64,000 nucleotides of DNA from Dysidea avara (taxonomy: Eukaryota > Porifera > Demospongiae > Dictyoceratida > Dysideidae). Under the pieces are notes generated by a model that saw only the letters and a program-made list of their open reading frames with translations, did no database searches and had not been told where the DNA came from. Shown in pieces: positions 24,881 through 36,911 of this stretch. Numbering within the stretch: position 1 is the first letter of the stretch; every line of letters begins with the position of its first letter. The position numbers were made by a program, and so were the translations under genes. Location of the stretch: the NCBI RefSeq assembly GCF_963678975.1, contig NC_089279.1:24600004-24664003 (forward strand). Reading direction: 5' to 3'.

Positions 24881-27800
24881 GGTACAGTACTACCATATAT
24901 CATAATCAGTCTGGTTAGTAGTAGAGTTAACATGCAATTACAAGATGGTGAATTCCGCCAGTATGTTTGTACCATTTTAAAGCATGTGTACAATACTGAA
25001 ACACATGCTGTATGGCCAACTTCAGCTTATATTGTCTAGTGTCCTCAATTGCAAGTGTCCAATTCCACTGTACATACCTTAAAATAATGCATTGTACCAC
25101 TGATGGTATTGTAAGAATTTCCTTTTCCTTATCAACAACTCTCTCCAATTTTAATGCATAACAGAACAAAAATTGCTTCAATCTTTCAGGGCTTGTCAAG
25201 GTAACGCCTACACAAAATATGGTTACAAAGAAATACGGAACACTAATATGACTTTTAGCCAACATTTCAATAATGAGCCAATAAATAAAGATAATCCGAT
25301 ATAATAGCATGAACCTTTTCTCATACAATTTGCACTCTAAATTCAGTTGTAAAGAAACAGTGTGGGACTTTGATCAACAGCTAACATTATAAAACAGTCA
25401 TTACTATGACATTTCTAGAGAATCAGTACCCTTAAATATAGGGTTATATAATCTGCATCTGCTGCTTGTTTGCTGCAATATGCAAAAACAAGGCCGAAGT
25501 AGCCAATAACCAGTCTGATTATCAGTATATCTACCTCTAAAATACTGTAAACATACTATGCAGCCAGACAGATACCATATCCTAAGACTTGTAGTACACT
25601 GTACAGGACTATCATTGTAGTAATATGTGAATTTGGGCTTTGAAATTATGTTAATTAAGGCTTCCCATGCAATGCATGGCAGTAAGGTAACATTTCTGCC
25701 CTTTTACTTTTAAATTGGAAACGAGTCAGCAAATTTTCTAAAACTGCCTGCAGTGTAAGGACCTTCTACTGATATAGCTACTAATTGTCATTACAAATTT
25801 AAAATCTGGTAGGTACCTGTTGATAATGAACTATCAAATCTCCATAACATCACTGAAACATGAGATTTTAACATCTATGGATAACAAAATTAATGGAATC
25901 CAACCCAATAATTATCTATTACGTGCCTGTTTTAGATTTCCTGTATAACAGTATAAACCTGCCAATTGTCACAAAGGATTGTGAGCTGCAATAAAAGTAA
26001 TTATGTTGTAGCTACATGATATATGGTGTATCACATTATCAATCTTGTTCCAAGCCATTGACAAGTCATAACTACAATGAGGATCATTTTACAATTTCTC
26101 AATGGATATACAAGTACTATATGTCAAAATTCTTTCTATCTGTTGTTGCAGCCTGGTACAGTATAAGCAGCCATATGAAGTCATGCGTTTTAGATTCATA
26201 TTCACTCCTTCAATGCATGAGATGCCTCAGCCAGGGATCTGACACCAATCAAAATCTCACACAGGGAATCTGAAGAGAAGCTCAGAAACTTATAGGCAAA
26301 TAGCATCTTTATCTATCTATCAAGCACTCTTTCTTCAACAAAGCTACAAGAATTTGAAATCCAATTTTAAAATTATCCCTAGCTATTCCTTGTACTAGAA
26401 AGTAGTACATTTATACAATGTAGTTAGAAGCCCCCGGAATAATTGTATATGATATCATGACACTCTAGGAAATCGTGTACACATTGCACCCTATTATTTC
26501 CTGGTGTCGAGTCAAGTTGTGGGAGCTGTCAACATGCAGCCATGGAATCTGTAGCTAACTAGCTTCACATAATATACTAAATTCTGAATATTATTAAGTA
26601 CAATTAACACAAATATACATTTAAGAAATGTTGAAGCTATAATAGTTTGAATTTAGAGGTAAAAGGATGCAACATAACAAGATGTCATGTGACTATCCAT
26701 ATGATGTCACATGCTGGCATGATGAGTTCATAAAGCATTACATACATTATTTCATTAATGTTAGCTACTATATCGATCAAATATTTGTCCTACCTCAGGG
26801 TTGAATTGCCGCTCTTAGAAAGAAACACTAATCGCAATTAACTAGTGGTTGGGATAATGAATTGAAATGGATGATACCAGCCAAACTTTAAGCACCTACT
26901 GAAATCAGAGGCATAAATTCTGTTTGTATAGTGGTCCGGCATAGTACTTAACTAAATGTATACTATGTAGGTTAGGTAATCCTAAGGCTGCAGCACATGT
27001 TGTTGTAGACCTTCAGTGCTGGTCACTGTAAAGTGTTAATAATAAAATAAATAATAATAGCTATAGCAAGGCACAAGGAGACTACTCAGATAGGGTAAAC
27101 CAGTTAAGTATAGTCAGACTGTACTATAGACTAGCCATTGATTTATCCTCACAAGTAGTCTGCAAAGCCGTTCTTCCCTACTGGAGCATTGGAGCACGAG
27201 CATATATTCAAATACAAAAACGACTTAGCTAGCTACAATTGCAACAACACAAAAGCTGAGGCAGAACACAAAAAGAGAGGTAGTCTAGTTAACTACAAAA
27301 AGTCTTAAAGATACAAAATATTAGTTACAGTTGAGATACAGTTTACTAGGCAGGACTAGTAGTAAATCAGTAACTACAGAGGTCACCAGCTGAACTCACC
27401 ACTTCCTGTAAAGTATCAGTTTCAGATCGAGTACTGTAGCTAGCTAGCTAAGCAGCTATACTATACCTGCGACTCCACCCAAGCTATCTAAAGCTTTAAT
27501 TAATGACGTGCACGGATTCCTAGTCAGTCAGTCATGTTGTATAGCTAACCGGTGTCACAGTGATGCGTTTTTAATGTAGTAATTGTCTGCATCATTATTA
27601 CCGTGTTTCCCCGCGGCCGCGGTGTCGTTTAAATCTTGACGTAAAAAGGCATTCAATCCCATGGGGCTCCCATGGGAAGATTTAACGCGAGCAGTCCCAT
27701 GCCAGTGGGTCACTCATGGGAAAGAATAATTTCACTATACCCTTGGGTCACTCATGGGAAGATTTTACGTACTTTACACTCACTCACGCAAAATGCTGGT

Positions 27801-27905
27801 AGAAGGTAGGAGATCCACTTGAGTCTTACTCCTGGGAAGATTTTACGTAACTTTGTAGATCACGTGATACAAATGTTCCAATTTCTTCAACTTCGCAGCA
27901 TGATC
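24881..27905. other. Intergenic, no gene supported
   Basis: A 133-residue minus frame (24927-25328) and an 85-residue plus frame (26016-26273) have no recognisable domain. Near 27640-27860, just outside the Ginger element, imperfect direct repeats of gggtcactcatgggaa and tgggaagattttacgta occur. A perfect 12-bp palindrome ccgcggccgcgg lies near 27613. Confidence 0.5.
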
Positions 27906-28036
27906 TGTAACGCCAAAATCGGTCCGGGGAAAAAATCGGTCCGGCCGGACCAATTTTGGTTGACGTAATTTGGTCCGGCCGGACCAGTTTTGGCATCTAA
28001 AATTGGTCCGCCCTGACCAAAACTGGTCCGGGCTGA
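27906..28036. repeat. Ginger left terminal repeat region
   Basis: Begins TGTAACGCC. The 14-bp palindrome GGTCCGGCCGGACC is perfect at 27938-27951 and 27972-27985 (34 bp apart), with degenerate copies before and after. Probably transposase binding sites. Confidence 0.85.
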
Positions 28037-28517
28037 GTTAAATGCAAATTCGCTGGCCAAATGTAGCTATAACAGTCGGCACACACTTGACTCGATGTCC
28101 ATAGCTTTGATGCTTGCTTTGATGCTCACTTTGATGCCTTTTGAGGAATGATAGTTAGCTATTTCTCGAGATAAAAAAGTGCACTACGGTGCAGTATGTG
28201 CGCACGTGTTCAGCGAAATTCTAGCGAAGTGGCCGGCATTTCCTTTTAGCTGCAACGTATACTCAGCGAAGAGAGCGGACTCTATATAGCTAGCTAATAT
28301 TCTAACTCGCGAGCTGGCTCTAAGGTGATGACATAATGGCGGATACTGGCGAAGAAGAGCTCTTGGATAAAGTTTACCTCTACGTCACAGAGAAATGTTA
28401 TGCGGACGGAACTTCTGAGAATTGTAAAAGAATCATCAGGAAGAAAGCCTCAAAATTTACTGTCATTGATGGAAAGATGTACTTAAATAAGAAAAGGAAA
28501 GGAAAGGTTAGTTAATT

Positions 28518-29593
28518 CAGGGGCGGACCTATAGGATTTATAAAGGAGGGGGGCTAACTTGAAGCATTTGTCTGATGACACTCGCATGCTGGAGCTAGGG
28601 GGGGCTGGGGGCATGCCCCCCCCCAGGAAAATTTGAAAAATAGATGCCACAATACTGCAATTTGGTAAAATTGCATAAAATCCTTTCTGCATGCATGTTT
28701 GTAACTATTTCAGTGTCCTTTTAATTATATCATTATCCTATACCTTTTGTTAAAATTTGGATATTGTAAGAGGGTGCATCATCTGGAGGCATGCCTCCCA
28801 CAGGAAAATTTTGAAAAATTGATGCCAAAACACTGCAATTTGGTAACACTGATTTCAGCATATAATGCTTACTTATATATCATAAATTTTAGACAATGTA
28901 AGAGGGTGCATAAATCTTCCATCCTATATATGCAGGGAAATATTTTTTCCCTTTATCTGCCCTATAGCTTTGTAGAACTGAAATAGACTTGTCTGGTACT
29001 TCAAAGGTAGGGGTTGTATTATTATAGCCGATTATAGGTATTTGTAATTTAAAAGATTTTATAATCATTAGCTATAGCACAGACTATCAGAAGGGTCTTG
29101 TAGCATGCCCAGCCCTACTGGAAAATTTTGAGATTTGAGATAGAATCTGAGAGCATTTTCCGTGGTACATGTGTCCACTTAAGGTGTATTTCTATTTATA
29201 CGGCAATTATACTATACTAGTTATTGAAGGCTTTTGAAATAGACTAATGCACTTCATTATGTGTAGGTACATCTTATAGATTTGGATAAATTCCATAACA
29301 GAACCAACTTTTATGTTTCTGCTGAATGCATGTTCTATTAGAGTAGTTATGTGACTGCTCTATTAGAGTATCTCGATCTCGTGCACTGCCAATGGCTGAT
29401 TCAGGCCCTTGTTGCACAATATTTAACACAAATCCGATGATAATGCCTTGGAAAGATAGTTCTAAGGTGTATTTTTATTATTAGTGACACTATTATGCTA
29501 AGACAAAAAAATTCATTGTGGTCCTGATCAAGTACAATTTAAAAGTGAAGGAGGGCTTCAGCCCCCATAGCCCCCCCTCTGGATCCGCTCCTG
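28518..29593. mobile_element. CAGGGGCGGA-type element inserted in Ginger intron 1
   Basis: A 1,076-bp element with ends CAGGGGCGGA and (complement) CAGGAGCGGATCC, flanked by exact 5-bp duplication taatt (28513-28517, 29594-29598). It inserted 7 bp after the donor dinucleotide of Ginger exon 1. Contains repeated gcatgcccccccc + gaaaattttgaaaa blocks and the gactgctctattagagtatc motif. Terminal sequence resembles hAT elements with 5-bp targets. Confidence 0.85.
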
Positions 29594-29729
29594 TAATTAA
29601 ACAGTTAGCTCACAGTGTAGCGAGATATTATAGATCTATTGTGCATGCATGTGCAGTATATAGCTATACAGTGAATTTATTAATGAAACAGCAATACTAT
29701 TTTTTCACATGTTTATGTATACTATATAG

Positions 29730-31584
29730 AGTGATGTTCAAGTGAGGTACATTAGAAATACAGAAGAGCAGCAAAGAATCATCAAAGCTTGTCACAGTGA
29801 TGTCACATCTGGCCATTTGGGCTATAAGAAAACTATGTCAAGGTAACAGAAAGGTTCACGTAGTATGGCATGACAAAGGATATAGAAGAGGTGGTGAGTA
29901 CCTATTTAGCTACTTCTAATACTATAGGGTACAATATTTTGATTGCTGAAACAAGAGTCTAACAAATTAGCATGTTAAACCACTTCACAATAACTATAAT
30001 TATCCATTCAAAGCCTATAGTACCTACTTGAAATATCTCACACATAGCATTTGTGCCATATGATGTGCTTAATGTTGATAATATACAACAACTCATTCCA
30101 AATTTACTTATAAAGCTTCTTTAGTGGTTGCATTATGGTTGATTATTATAAGGTTGTAGCTGTTAAGCTGTGTATTCTATCAGGATTTTAAACATATATA
30201 GGCAATCTCTATTATGCACATGATACAGTAAAAGTGTATGTATAGTGGACTACATGCAGTGTATATGTATGCAGATAGCTAGCTATATCTTGAACTTGTA
30301 TATCTAGAAATCATGGAATCAGTCTTCGGTATCTTACAAAGCCAGTCAAACTTGTATTATTATAGGCGAAACGATGTGATGTTTGCCAAAGAATGAACAG
30401 GAAACTAGATATTGTAACTCCAGAGATGTATCCAGTACCAGTGAAGTCACCATGGCACCATATAGGAATTGACTTTATAGGACCTATTGCTTATAAATCC
30501 CCTGCAGGTACAGCCGGCTGCTTATTTATAATAGCTGTGTAGTTACATGGCACATTATTTTATAGGAAATAGATATATCTTGACTACCAGTGACTATTGT
30601 ACAAAGTGGGTTGAAGCATTTGCAACACCTAATAAAAGTGCTGTTGAAGTTTGCAGCTGCTTGTTTAAGGTATACATACGTGCAATACAATAGGTAATAT
30701 GCTCAGTATGTATTTGTTTTATGTACAGTTTGCATGTATTATTTTGTCTGGTTTTATACATGTAGCTGTTTATGAGAATGGGTATTCCCAGGCTTGTAAC
30801 AAGTGATCAAGGGTCAGAATTTAATAACAAATTAAATTCTGAGCTGATGAGGAAGTTGAACATTAAACACCTTTTAACGACAGCTTATCATCCACAGGTA
30901 ACTCCATTCATGTAGTTAGCTATGTTTATTTGTCTATATAATAATAGGCGGATGGTCTGGATGAAAGATTTAATCAAACTCTGCAAAGCATGCTTGTAAA
31001 GTTTGTAGAGGAAAAAAAAAATCCTGGGAAGCGTACCTTGACACATGCGTTTTCACATACAATACTGCACGGCATGACTCAACTAATTATACACCATTCA
31101 AGTTGATGTTTGGAAGGAAGCCGTTGCTTCCAATTGATATTGATGTAGAAAAGAAGGATACAGAAGTACTTTTAGATGACTACAATAAAGCTGGAGATTA
31201 CCCTTTCGATGAAGCAAGAGAAGTGCATGAAATGGTGCTTGAAGCAGCTAAGGATAACATAGCAAAAGCACAGCTGAAGCAGAAATTGCAATATGATAAA
31301 AGACATTTTAAACCAGGTGGGCTACAATTGTTGCATTCTAGATGATCCATTTTGCTTCACTTGCTTGCATAGGTTGTTACTCAATTGGAGTTAACATGTT
31401 GGTAAAAGATTTTAATCGAAAGAAAAGGAAGGGAGGAAAGTTATATTACAAGTGGAGAGGTCCCTACACCATTACCAAATGCTTGGGTCGAGGACTGTAC
31501 TCTTTGAAGGCAGCAGATAGTTCACATGAGATCACTAGGATAAACGGTGCCCACCTTAAGCAGTACTTATCTCCTATACATTAT
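29730..31584 (+). pseudogene. Integrase/transposase part of Ginger gene
   Basis: Zinc domain (ACHSDVTSGHLGYKKTMS with C-x2-C in RCDVCQRMNRKL of the next exon), then catalytic core: HHIGIDFIGP (first Asp), VTSDQGSEFNN (second Asp) and ADGLDERFNQTL (Glu), then a GPY/F module (KWRGPYTITKCLGRGLYSLK). Each core motif sits in its own short exon, unlike a retroelement where the pol gene is intronless. Residues are conserved although the frame is broken at three places, suggesting fairly recent inactivation. Confidence 0.88.
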
Positions 31585-31732
31585 GTAAGTTGCTATAATA
31601 TAGGGTTGTGCGTACTTTTTGTTTAATGTGCATGTATGTATATAGGGACCGGATTCCAAACAAGACAGTGACAGCTCTTTAAAGAATCGTGACAGTAACC
31701 AATCTTAATCAGACAATCAATCTGTAAACAGT

Positions 31733-32050
31733 AATTCTGTCTGCTCTGGAAAGTCAGTGCAAGGAGCTCGAGGAAACCGTGATGGCTCATATTCTATCAT
31801 TCACAATGCTATATCTCAAGGAAATATTGGATTTATTGACCAACACAGCCTCTCCCTAGATCGCTCTTTCTATGAAGTGGGAAGAAAGGACAATTCTGTC
31901 TGCTCTAGAAGTTCAATGCAAGGGGCTCGAGGAAATCATGATGGCTCGTATTCTATCATTCACAATACTATATCTCAAGGAAATATTGGATTTATTGACC
32001 AACATGGGCTCTCACTGGATCACTCTTTGTATGAAGTGGGCAGAAATGAC
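31733..32050. repeat. Two tandem 159-bp coding units
   Basis: Units 31733-31891 and 31892-32050 are near-identical, 159 bp each (53 codons), so the duplication is in frame. Shared peptide blocks: GSYSIIHN, ISQGNIGFIDQH, YEVGR. It lies in the linker between integrase and Ulp1, just after the TAA at 31706. Confidence 0.9.
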
Positions 32051-33435
32051 AATGAACCAGCAGATGCTAGCTCACCTATTAAACCAGGTGGATTTCTCAC
32101 AGTGTTCTTTAAAGATAGAAAGCTCCTATCACCTATTGTACAATTGCCAGCGGTGTGTTCTAAAGGTACAAGATTTTGGTACAAAATAGAGCATATATAT
32201 AATTATGTAGTGATAACTTAATCTGGGGGTATACATAGTAGGACTTCAATTATTCAAGCCCTTAAATATTGGAGCATGTACAACTAACTGCTCTATTTTG
32301 ATGCCAGCTGTACTTTTTAGTATAATATGATTAGAGTACTTGACTGAAGTTCTGTATAATTTTGTGAATATAACACTCGAAGAATTTTAAAATTTCCTGA
32401 ACAAGAAAGTTTCAGTACAGCGCAGAATTTCCTATAGACTTTCCTGAACAGCTCCTGAAAATTTCCTGTAAATTTTAATATTCTTCAAGTGTAAGCTTCA
32501 ATTTATCTTGTCTGAATACTTTTGTGATTGAACTGGCATATGTATGTATGTATGCTGAGATAATGGAATATTGAGAATATGTTTATACCCCCATTGTTTG
32601 TACATCATGTAGTAAGCCCATCCAAAATTCCTGCTTTCGACAAAAGTGTTAGCTGTGAAGCATCGCAAGGTAAATGTGTGGTATTATGATGCATGCATTA
32701 AGTATCACCTTACCTAGGAAAGGACCATGTTGCATTAATATTGGATTTACCAACAGGCATCAGTAAATGTAAAAGAAAACTTCAATTTTCAGATGATGAC
32801 AATGTGGCAAGGCAACAAAATCCTAGGAAGAGAAAATGTAAACTTCTCAAGGTATGCGTAATTGTTATACAAGCCAGTCTACCCCTTCATAACCATTGCC
32901 AACTTTATGTATAGTAGCTAATATGCACACAGTATACATGCTCTAGAATTCAACTTCACTCAACCAATTTTATTTTGGTTATTTAGACAGATAATGTTGA
33001 AACGGATGTGCAAGAGAAATCAAAGGTATTCATAATTATGATCACTCACATTATTGCTATTGCAACCATAAAAATTACAGTGTGATGCTTATGGCCATGT
33101 CACTACTGGTATCCTGATCAATTCTACCACTACTGCCGTCCCAATAAATTCTACCACCAGTACAGCTAAAACTACGACCATCCCAGTGAACTCTACCTCT
33201 ACAGCTATGCCTACAACTACAGCAGTCCCAGACAAGTCTACCACTACAGCTATCTCAACTAGTTCTAAGATATCTATTGGTGTTACATCTTCAACAACAA
33301 CTAAAAAGTTGTGTATACTTTAACATCAAATTTCATGTCTAATACATAGTTTCTAGCTTATGTATATGCATACAAGTTTATTATAATGCTCTTGTATATA
33401 TTGCATATTGTTGTATGTGCTTGCTTTAATAACAG

Positions 33436-34343
33436 AAACAATTGGAAAGCATTTTAAAAGGGCAGCCATGTCATGTAGTGAAGGCAAGAATTGGTAGGTT
33501 TACCATACACCATGGAAGTTTCCATACATTGAAGCCTAGAACTTATATCAATGATGAGGTTAGGTATAATATAGAGTCATGTTGATTATTTGACATGTCC
33601 AACTAAAAGATTGTCAATGGATACCTTCGACTGATAGCAATCATACACGGGAATTGTTATATCATTGGAACATTTTCATTGACAGCTATAATTAACCGTG
33701 CTGCTGTCAACATTTCTTCACATTTATTGTCAAGGGTATATTGTAACTCATGCAAAAGTCCACTACAACTATATACTTTATGTCACATGTAGGAGGTATT
33801 AACTACAAAGAAGATGCTTGCAGGTTTGTATAACCAAGGCACCAATCATTGGATATTCATTGTAAGTTCATAATTTGTAGTGCATGCAGCTATATACATA
33901 TGTGCATTTGTCATAAATCATGTAGGCAATAGATCTGGAAGCAAAAATCTTTTACCATCTGAACCCATCTGGATCAAGCCATTCTGCTCGTGGGACTTTT
34001 GGTGCATTGAAGTTAGTTTTCCATTATAATGAACGTCAGTTTTTTATACTATACATAGGAAATATTTCAAGACAAGAAACAACTTCTTGGGGACAGATAA
34101 GATCAACATAGAGAAATTTAGATTAGTACAATTGGAAAAACGTGTTCAATATGATGGTTGTAGCTGCGGAGTTTACTGCTTAAAGGTATACATTAAGGCT
34201 AGTGTCATTTCCGCCTTGTACTGTACATGTTTAGATGGCTGAACAGCTAATGCTATCAGGGAAAATCAATGAAACGCAGTTAAGATGTGTAAATGTTGAC
34301 AAAGCCCGTGAGAATATTGGAATCACTTTGCTGTCATATTCAA
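33436..34343 (+). CDS. Ulp1/SENP-type cysteine protease domain
   Basis: Six exons. HHGSFHTLKPRTYINDE at the start corresponds to the ...L.P..WLNDE entry of C48 peptidases. Catalytic residues can be read: His in NQGTNHWIFI, Asp in AIDLEAKIFYHLNPSG, Gln and Cys in VQYDGCSCGVYC (Cys codon 34165-34167). Ulp1 enzymes remove SUMO; within transposons their role is not established. This section shows no stop or frameshift inside exons. Confidence 0.87.
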
Positions 34344-34398
34344 GTATATACAACTACATGCATCTATATAGTTTGTATACTATAATTCTATTCTGTAG

Positions 34399-34666
34399 CA
34401 GATATGCGTGAAAGATGTATGATGTGTGGAGCGGGTGATACCAGTGTAAGCCATCCAGATTATAATGATTGGGTGAGTGAGTTCTTTGGCCATGCACACT
34501 CTATGTTATATATAGCTATCCACCACAGGTAAAATGTGATAAATGCAAATCCTGGAGCCACACAAAGTGTGCTGGTGTTAAACTAGATGATATTAAGAGC
34601 AAAGCATTCCATTGCTTAGAATGCTTCTCTAGCATAAATAAAACTAGTCATTTTATAGATGTGTAA
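34399..34666 (+). CDS. C-terminal PHD finger of Ginger gene
   Basis: Two exons (34399-34472, 34529-34666). Zinc ligands follow the C4HC3 plan: CMMC, then CDKC, the SWSHTKC block with His and Cys, and CLEC. The aromatic KSWSHTKC step is typical. PHD fingers commonly read histone H3 tails; here it could target integration or transposase to chromatin (inference). Confidence 0.87.
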
Positions 34667-34786
34667 GACGTGGTTTGTTTTGTGTACCTGAGGGTTACAG
34701 CTGTACTATTATTATTGTCTGCTGCATATGATCTTAAAACTTTATCACAGTCAAACTGTTCATTGATTTTACACATGCTATTGATG

Positions 34787-35096
34787 CAGTGGCGGATCCA
34801 GGATGGGGCATTTGGGGCAAATGCCCCCCCCCCCCTTCAAGAAATTGCATACAAGATCGAGATGCTCTAATAGAGCAGTCAATTACTCTAATAAAGCAGT
34901 CACAATGTTCATGAGGCAGTGTAGCTTACCTATGAAGCTACAAATAGGATTTTATTTTACATAACAGACGTGATATAGTTGGTAAGGATAACTAGCTATT
35001 ATTGTTGTGACCCTTTTTTTTTTTTTTTTTTTTTGGTCTTCAACTTGGTTTTCAGAAAGGTGCCCCCCCTCTTTCGAAACTCTGGATCCGCCCCTG
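34787..35096. mobile_element. CAGTGGCGGATCC-type MITE, 310 bp
   Basis: Ends CAGTGGCGGATCCAG and (complement) CAGGGGCGGATCCAG, flanked by exact 5-bp tgatg (34782-34786, 35097-35101). Contains a C-tract, ctctaatagagcagtcaa motif copies, and a 20+ T run near 35015-35035. Same family as 28518-29593. Confidence 0.88.
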
Positions 35097-35254
35097 TGAT
35101 GGTATAAAAGTAATCCATGCATGCATGCACCCATCCCCCCAAAAAACACCGCTGAAGTGATAGCTCAAGTCACAATTATGCAAGAACATGCATACAGAAC
35201 TATATAGTTTGTAATAGTAAAACATCTAAACAGTAGCAACATAGCTATGCATGT

Positions 35255-35591
35255 CACTGTGAAAAAAGAGGGATATAAGATGGTATTTCCAGTGGCTTAT
35301 TGAATACAAAAAAGCTTGATATAACCTGTATTATACTAACAATCACATGTAAGGCTTTAGTTAATGTGTTAAACATACTGAAACCATATATGTGATGGCA
35401 TAGTGTGGGCATTATATTTGATATAAGCTATTTTAAGTAATGTGGTAAATAAACTGAAACCATATATGTAATAATATAGCATGCATTATACTAAAGTATA
35501 ACATGAGTATAATATAGGGTTTATATTAAGGCTTATTTGTATTCAATAAGCCACTGGAAATACCATCTTATATTCCACCTTTTTCACAGTG
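35255..35591. mobile_element. CACTG-type MITE with about 54-bp TIRs
   Basis: Starts CACTGTGAAAAAAGAGG and ends with its close complement; terminal inverted repeats include agtggcttattgaatac. tgt lies on both sides. CACTG ends and 2-3-bp targets suggest an EnSpm/CACTA relative. Interior holds two copies of a aactgaaaccatatatgt block. Confidence 0.8.
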
Positions 35592-36006
35592 TGTGGCACA
35601 ACTTTAAAAAATTGGTATGCATAGCTATATAGCTACAATGGTGAGTGAAAAACTAGTGTGCGATGTAACTATAATCCATGGCTGAATATGTAGCTAGCTA
35701 GCAGGCTCCATAAACAGCTTAATGATCATGGATCTGAAGCTTAATAATCATGTGATCTGAAACATTAACATCATCAAGTAAAGGGCGTAGCCAGAAATTT
35801 CAAATAGGTGAGGCAGACTTGGCATTGCTTTATGGTAGCTTTAAAATGATGCATGCACTAGAGTACACTCCACACACTTTAACATGTATATATTATAGAA
35901 TAGCTAGGGGGCTCTGATCTGTGGACATAAGTTAGGTCATCTGAAGTTAGACTACATGGAGGGTGATTTCAGCAGTGTAGCAAAGCTACAACTGTTGTGA
36001 TAGGAT

Positions 36007-36465
36007 CAGGGCTGCTGAAAGAATTCAAGAGGCCTGGGCCAAAAAAAAAGAATATGGGGCCCTATTATACCAGTAATTACACCTTAGTGTGCTTTGCATG
36101 CGAAGCATACCAATTTTAATGTAGAGGGGTCTGGGGGCATGCTCCCACACTGTCAGGAGAGTTTTGAAAATTAGACCCTCTGAAATTGAATTTGAGAGTG
36201 TTTTCAGTAGCATTTGTTGATAATTTTATTGGACTGGTGGTTACTCTATTCCCTACTGAGAATTTTTTTGAAAAGTACATCTCTGAAATTGAATCTGAGA
36301 CAATTTTAACAGCTTGCTAGAGTAATTATACTATACAACTGAAAATTTGCCTGACTGTTCTATTAGAGTATTTCGATCTTTCTATGGTAGAACAGTGGGG
36401 TCCCCTGGAGCCTGGGCCCAGGGCATTTTGCCCCAGATCCCCCCTCCCCCCCGTCGACCGCCCTG
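36007..36465. mobile_element. hAT-type MITE with exact 8-bp target duplication
   Basis: CAGGGCTGC...CCGCCCTG, flanked by gataggat on both sides (35999-36006, 36466-36473). Contains the gcatgctcccac + gagttttgaaaa repeat block and one ctgttctattagagtat copy. Inserted in the non-coding 3' part of the Ginger element. Confidence 0.9.
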
Positions 36466-36473
36466 GATAGGAT

Positions 36474-36570
36474 GACTATTAGAGGGACTGCTCTAATAGG
36501 GTATAATTTAACTACTCTATAAGGGTGACTGCTTTATTAGGGTGACTGCTCTATTAGAGTATGTCGATCT
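36474..36570. repeat. Cluster of the gactgctctattagagtat motif
   Basis: Four variants in about 90 bp, e.g. gggactgctctaatagggta and gtgactgctctattagagta followed by tcgatctc. The same motif recurs singly through the window. Confidence 0.7.
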
Positions 36571-36911
36571 CAATCTAACTTGACCATTTCTGTTCTAATC
36601 CTCAGAAGCCCTTTTAGAATAGACTCTTACTAATCTATACAGGAGGTAAGTTGAATTATAAATCACATGTTAAATGCTATAATGCTTCAATACTATATTA
36701 ATTGCTAATATAAGTGTTCAATGAGCTGTTTCTCAGTCATGCAACTACCAAAATTTTGGTGAGGCACTTGCCTCACCTGCCTACATGGTAGCTACACCAT
36801 TGCAAGTTATCCTTCTCCGCCGTCTCTGGCACGCGCACTGAGCGGCCAGGTCTATGATGTAAGCCGGTCCGCGATTGCGCGTATAGTCTCACCTATATAT
36901 ACTGAGCAAGC

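Larger units (their letters stand above)
28336..34666 (+). pseudogene. Ginger gene (about 20 exons), disrupted
   Basis: ATG 28336, stop TAA 34664-34666, with GT-AG introns that mostly keep phase. Exons seen: 28336-28506, 29730-29893, 30366-30507, 30566-30669, 30766-30897, 30948-31316, 31373-31584, 31646-32165, 32613-32669, 32718-32851, 32987-33025, 33081-about 33315, 33436-33558, 33610-33735, 33793-33861, 33926-34011, 34059-34185, 34235-34343, 34399-34472, 34529-34666. Breaks: a one-base frame loss near 29842, TAG at 29861, a frameshift at the A10 run 31012-31021, TAA at 31706. The join between 33315 and 33436 is unresolved. Architecture: N-terminal extension, integrase, linker, Ulp1, PHD. 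Confidence 0.8.

Noticed and set aside
24927-25328. 133-residue minus-strand frame with hydrophobic N-terminus
   Set aside because: Possible exon but no motif or convincing splice borders; left unannotated as a gene.
27608-27626. ccgcggccgcgg palindrome as a regulatory site or origin
   Set aside because: A single short palindrome with no supporting context.
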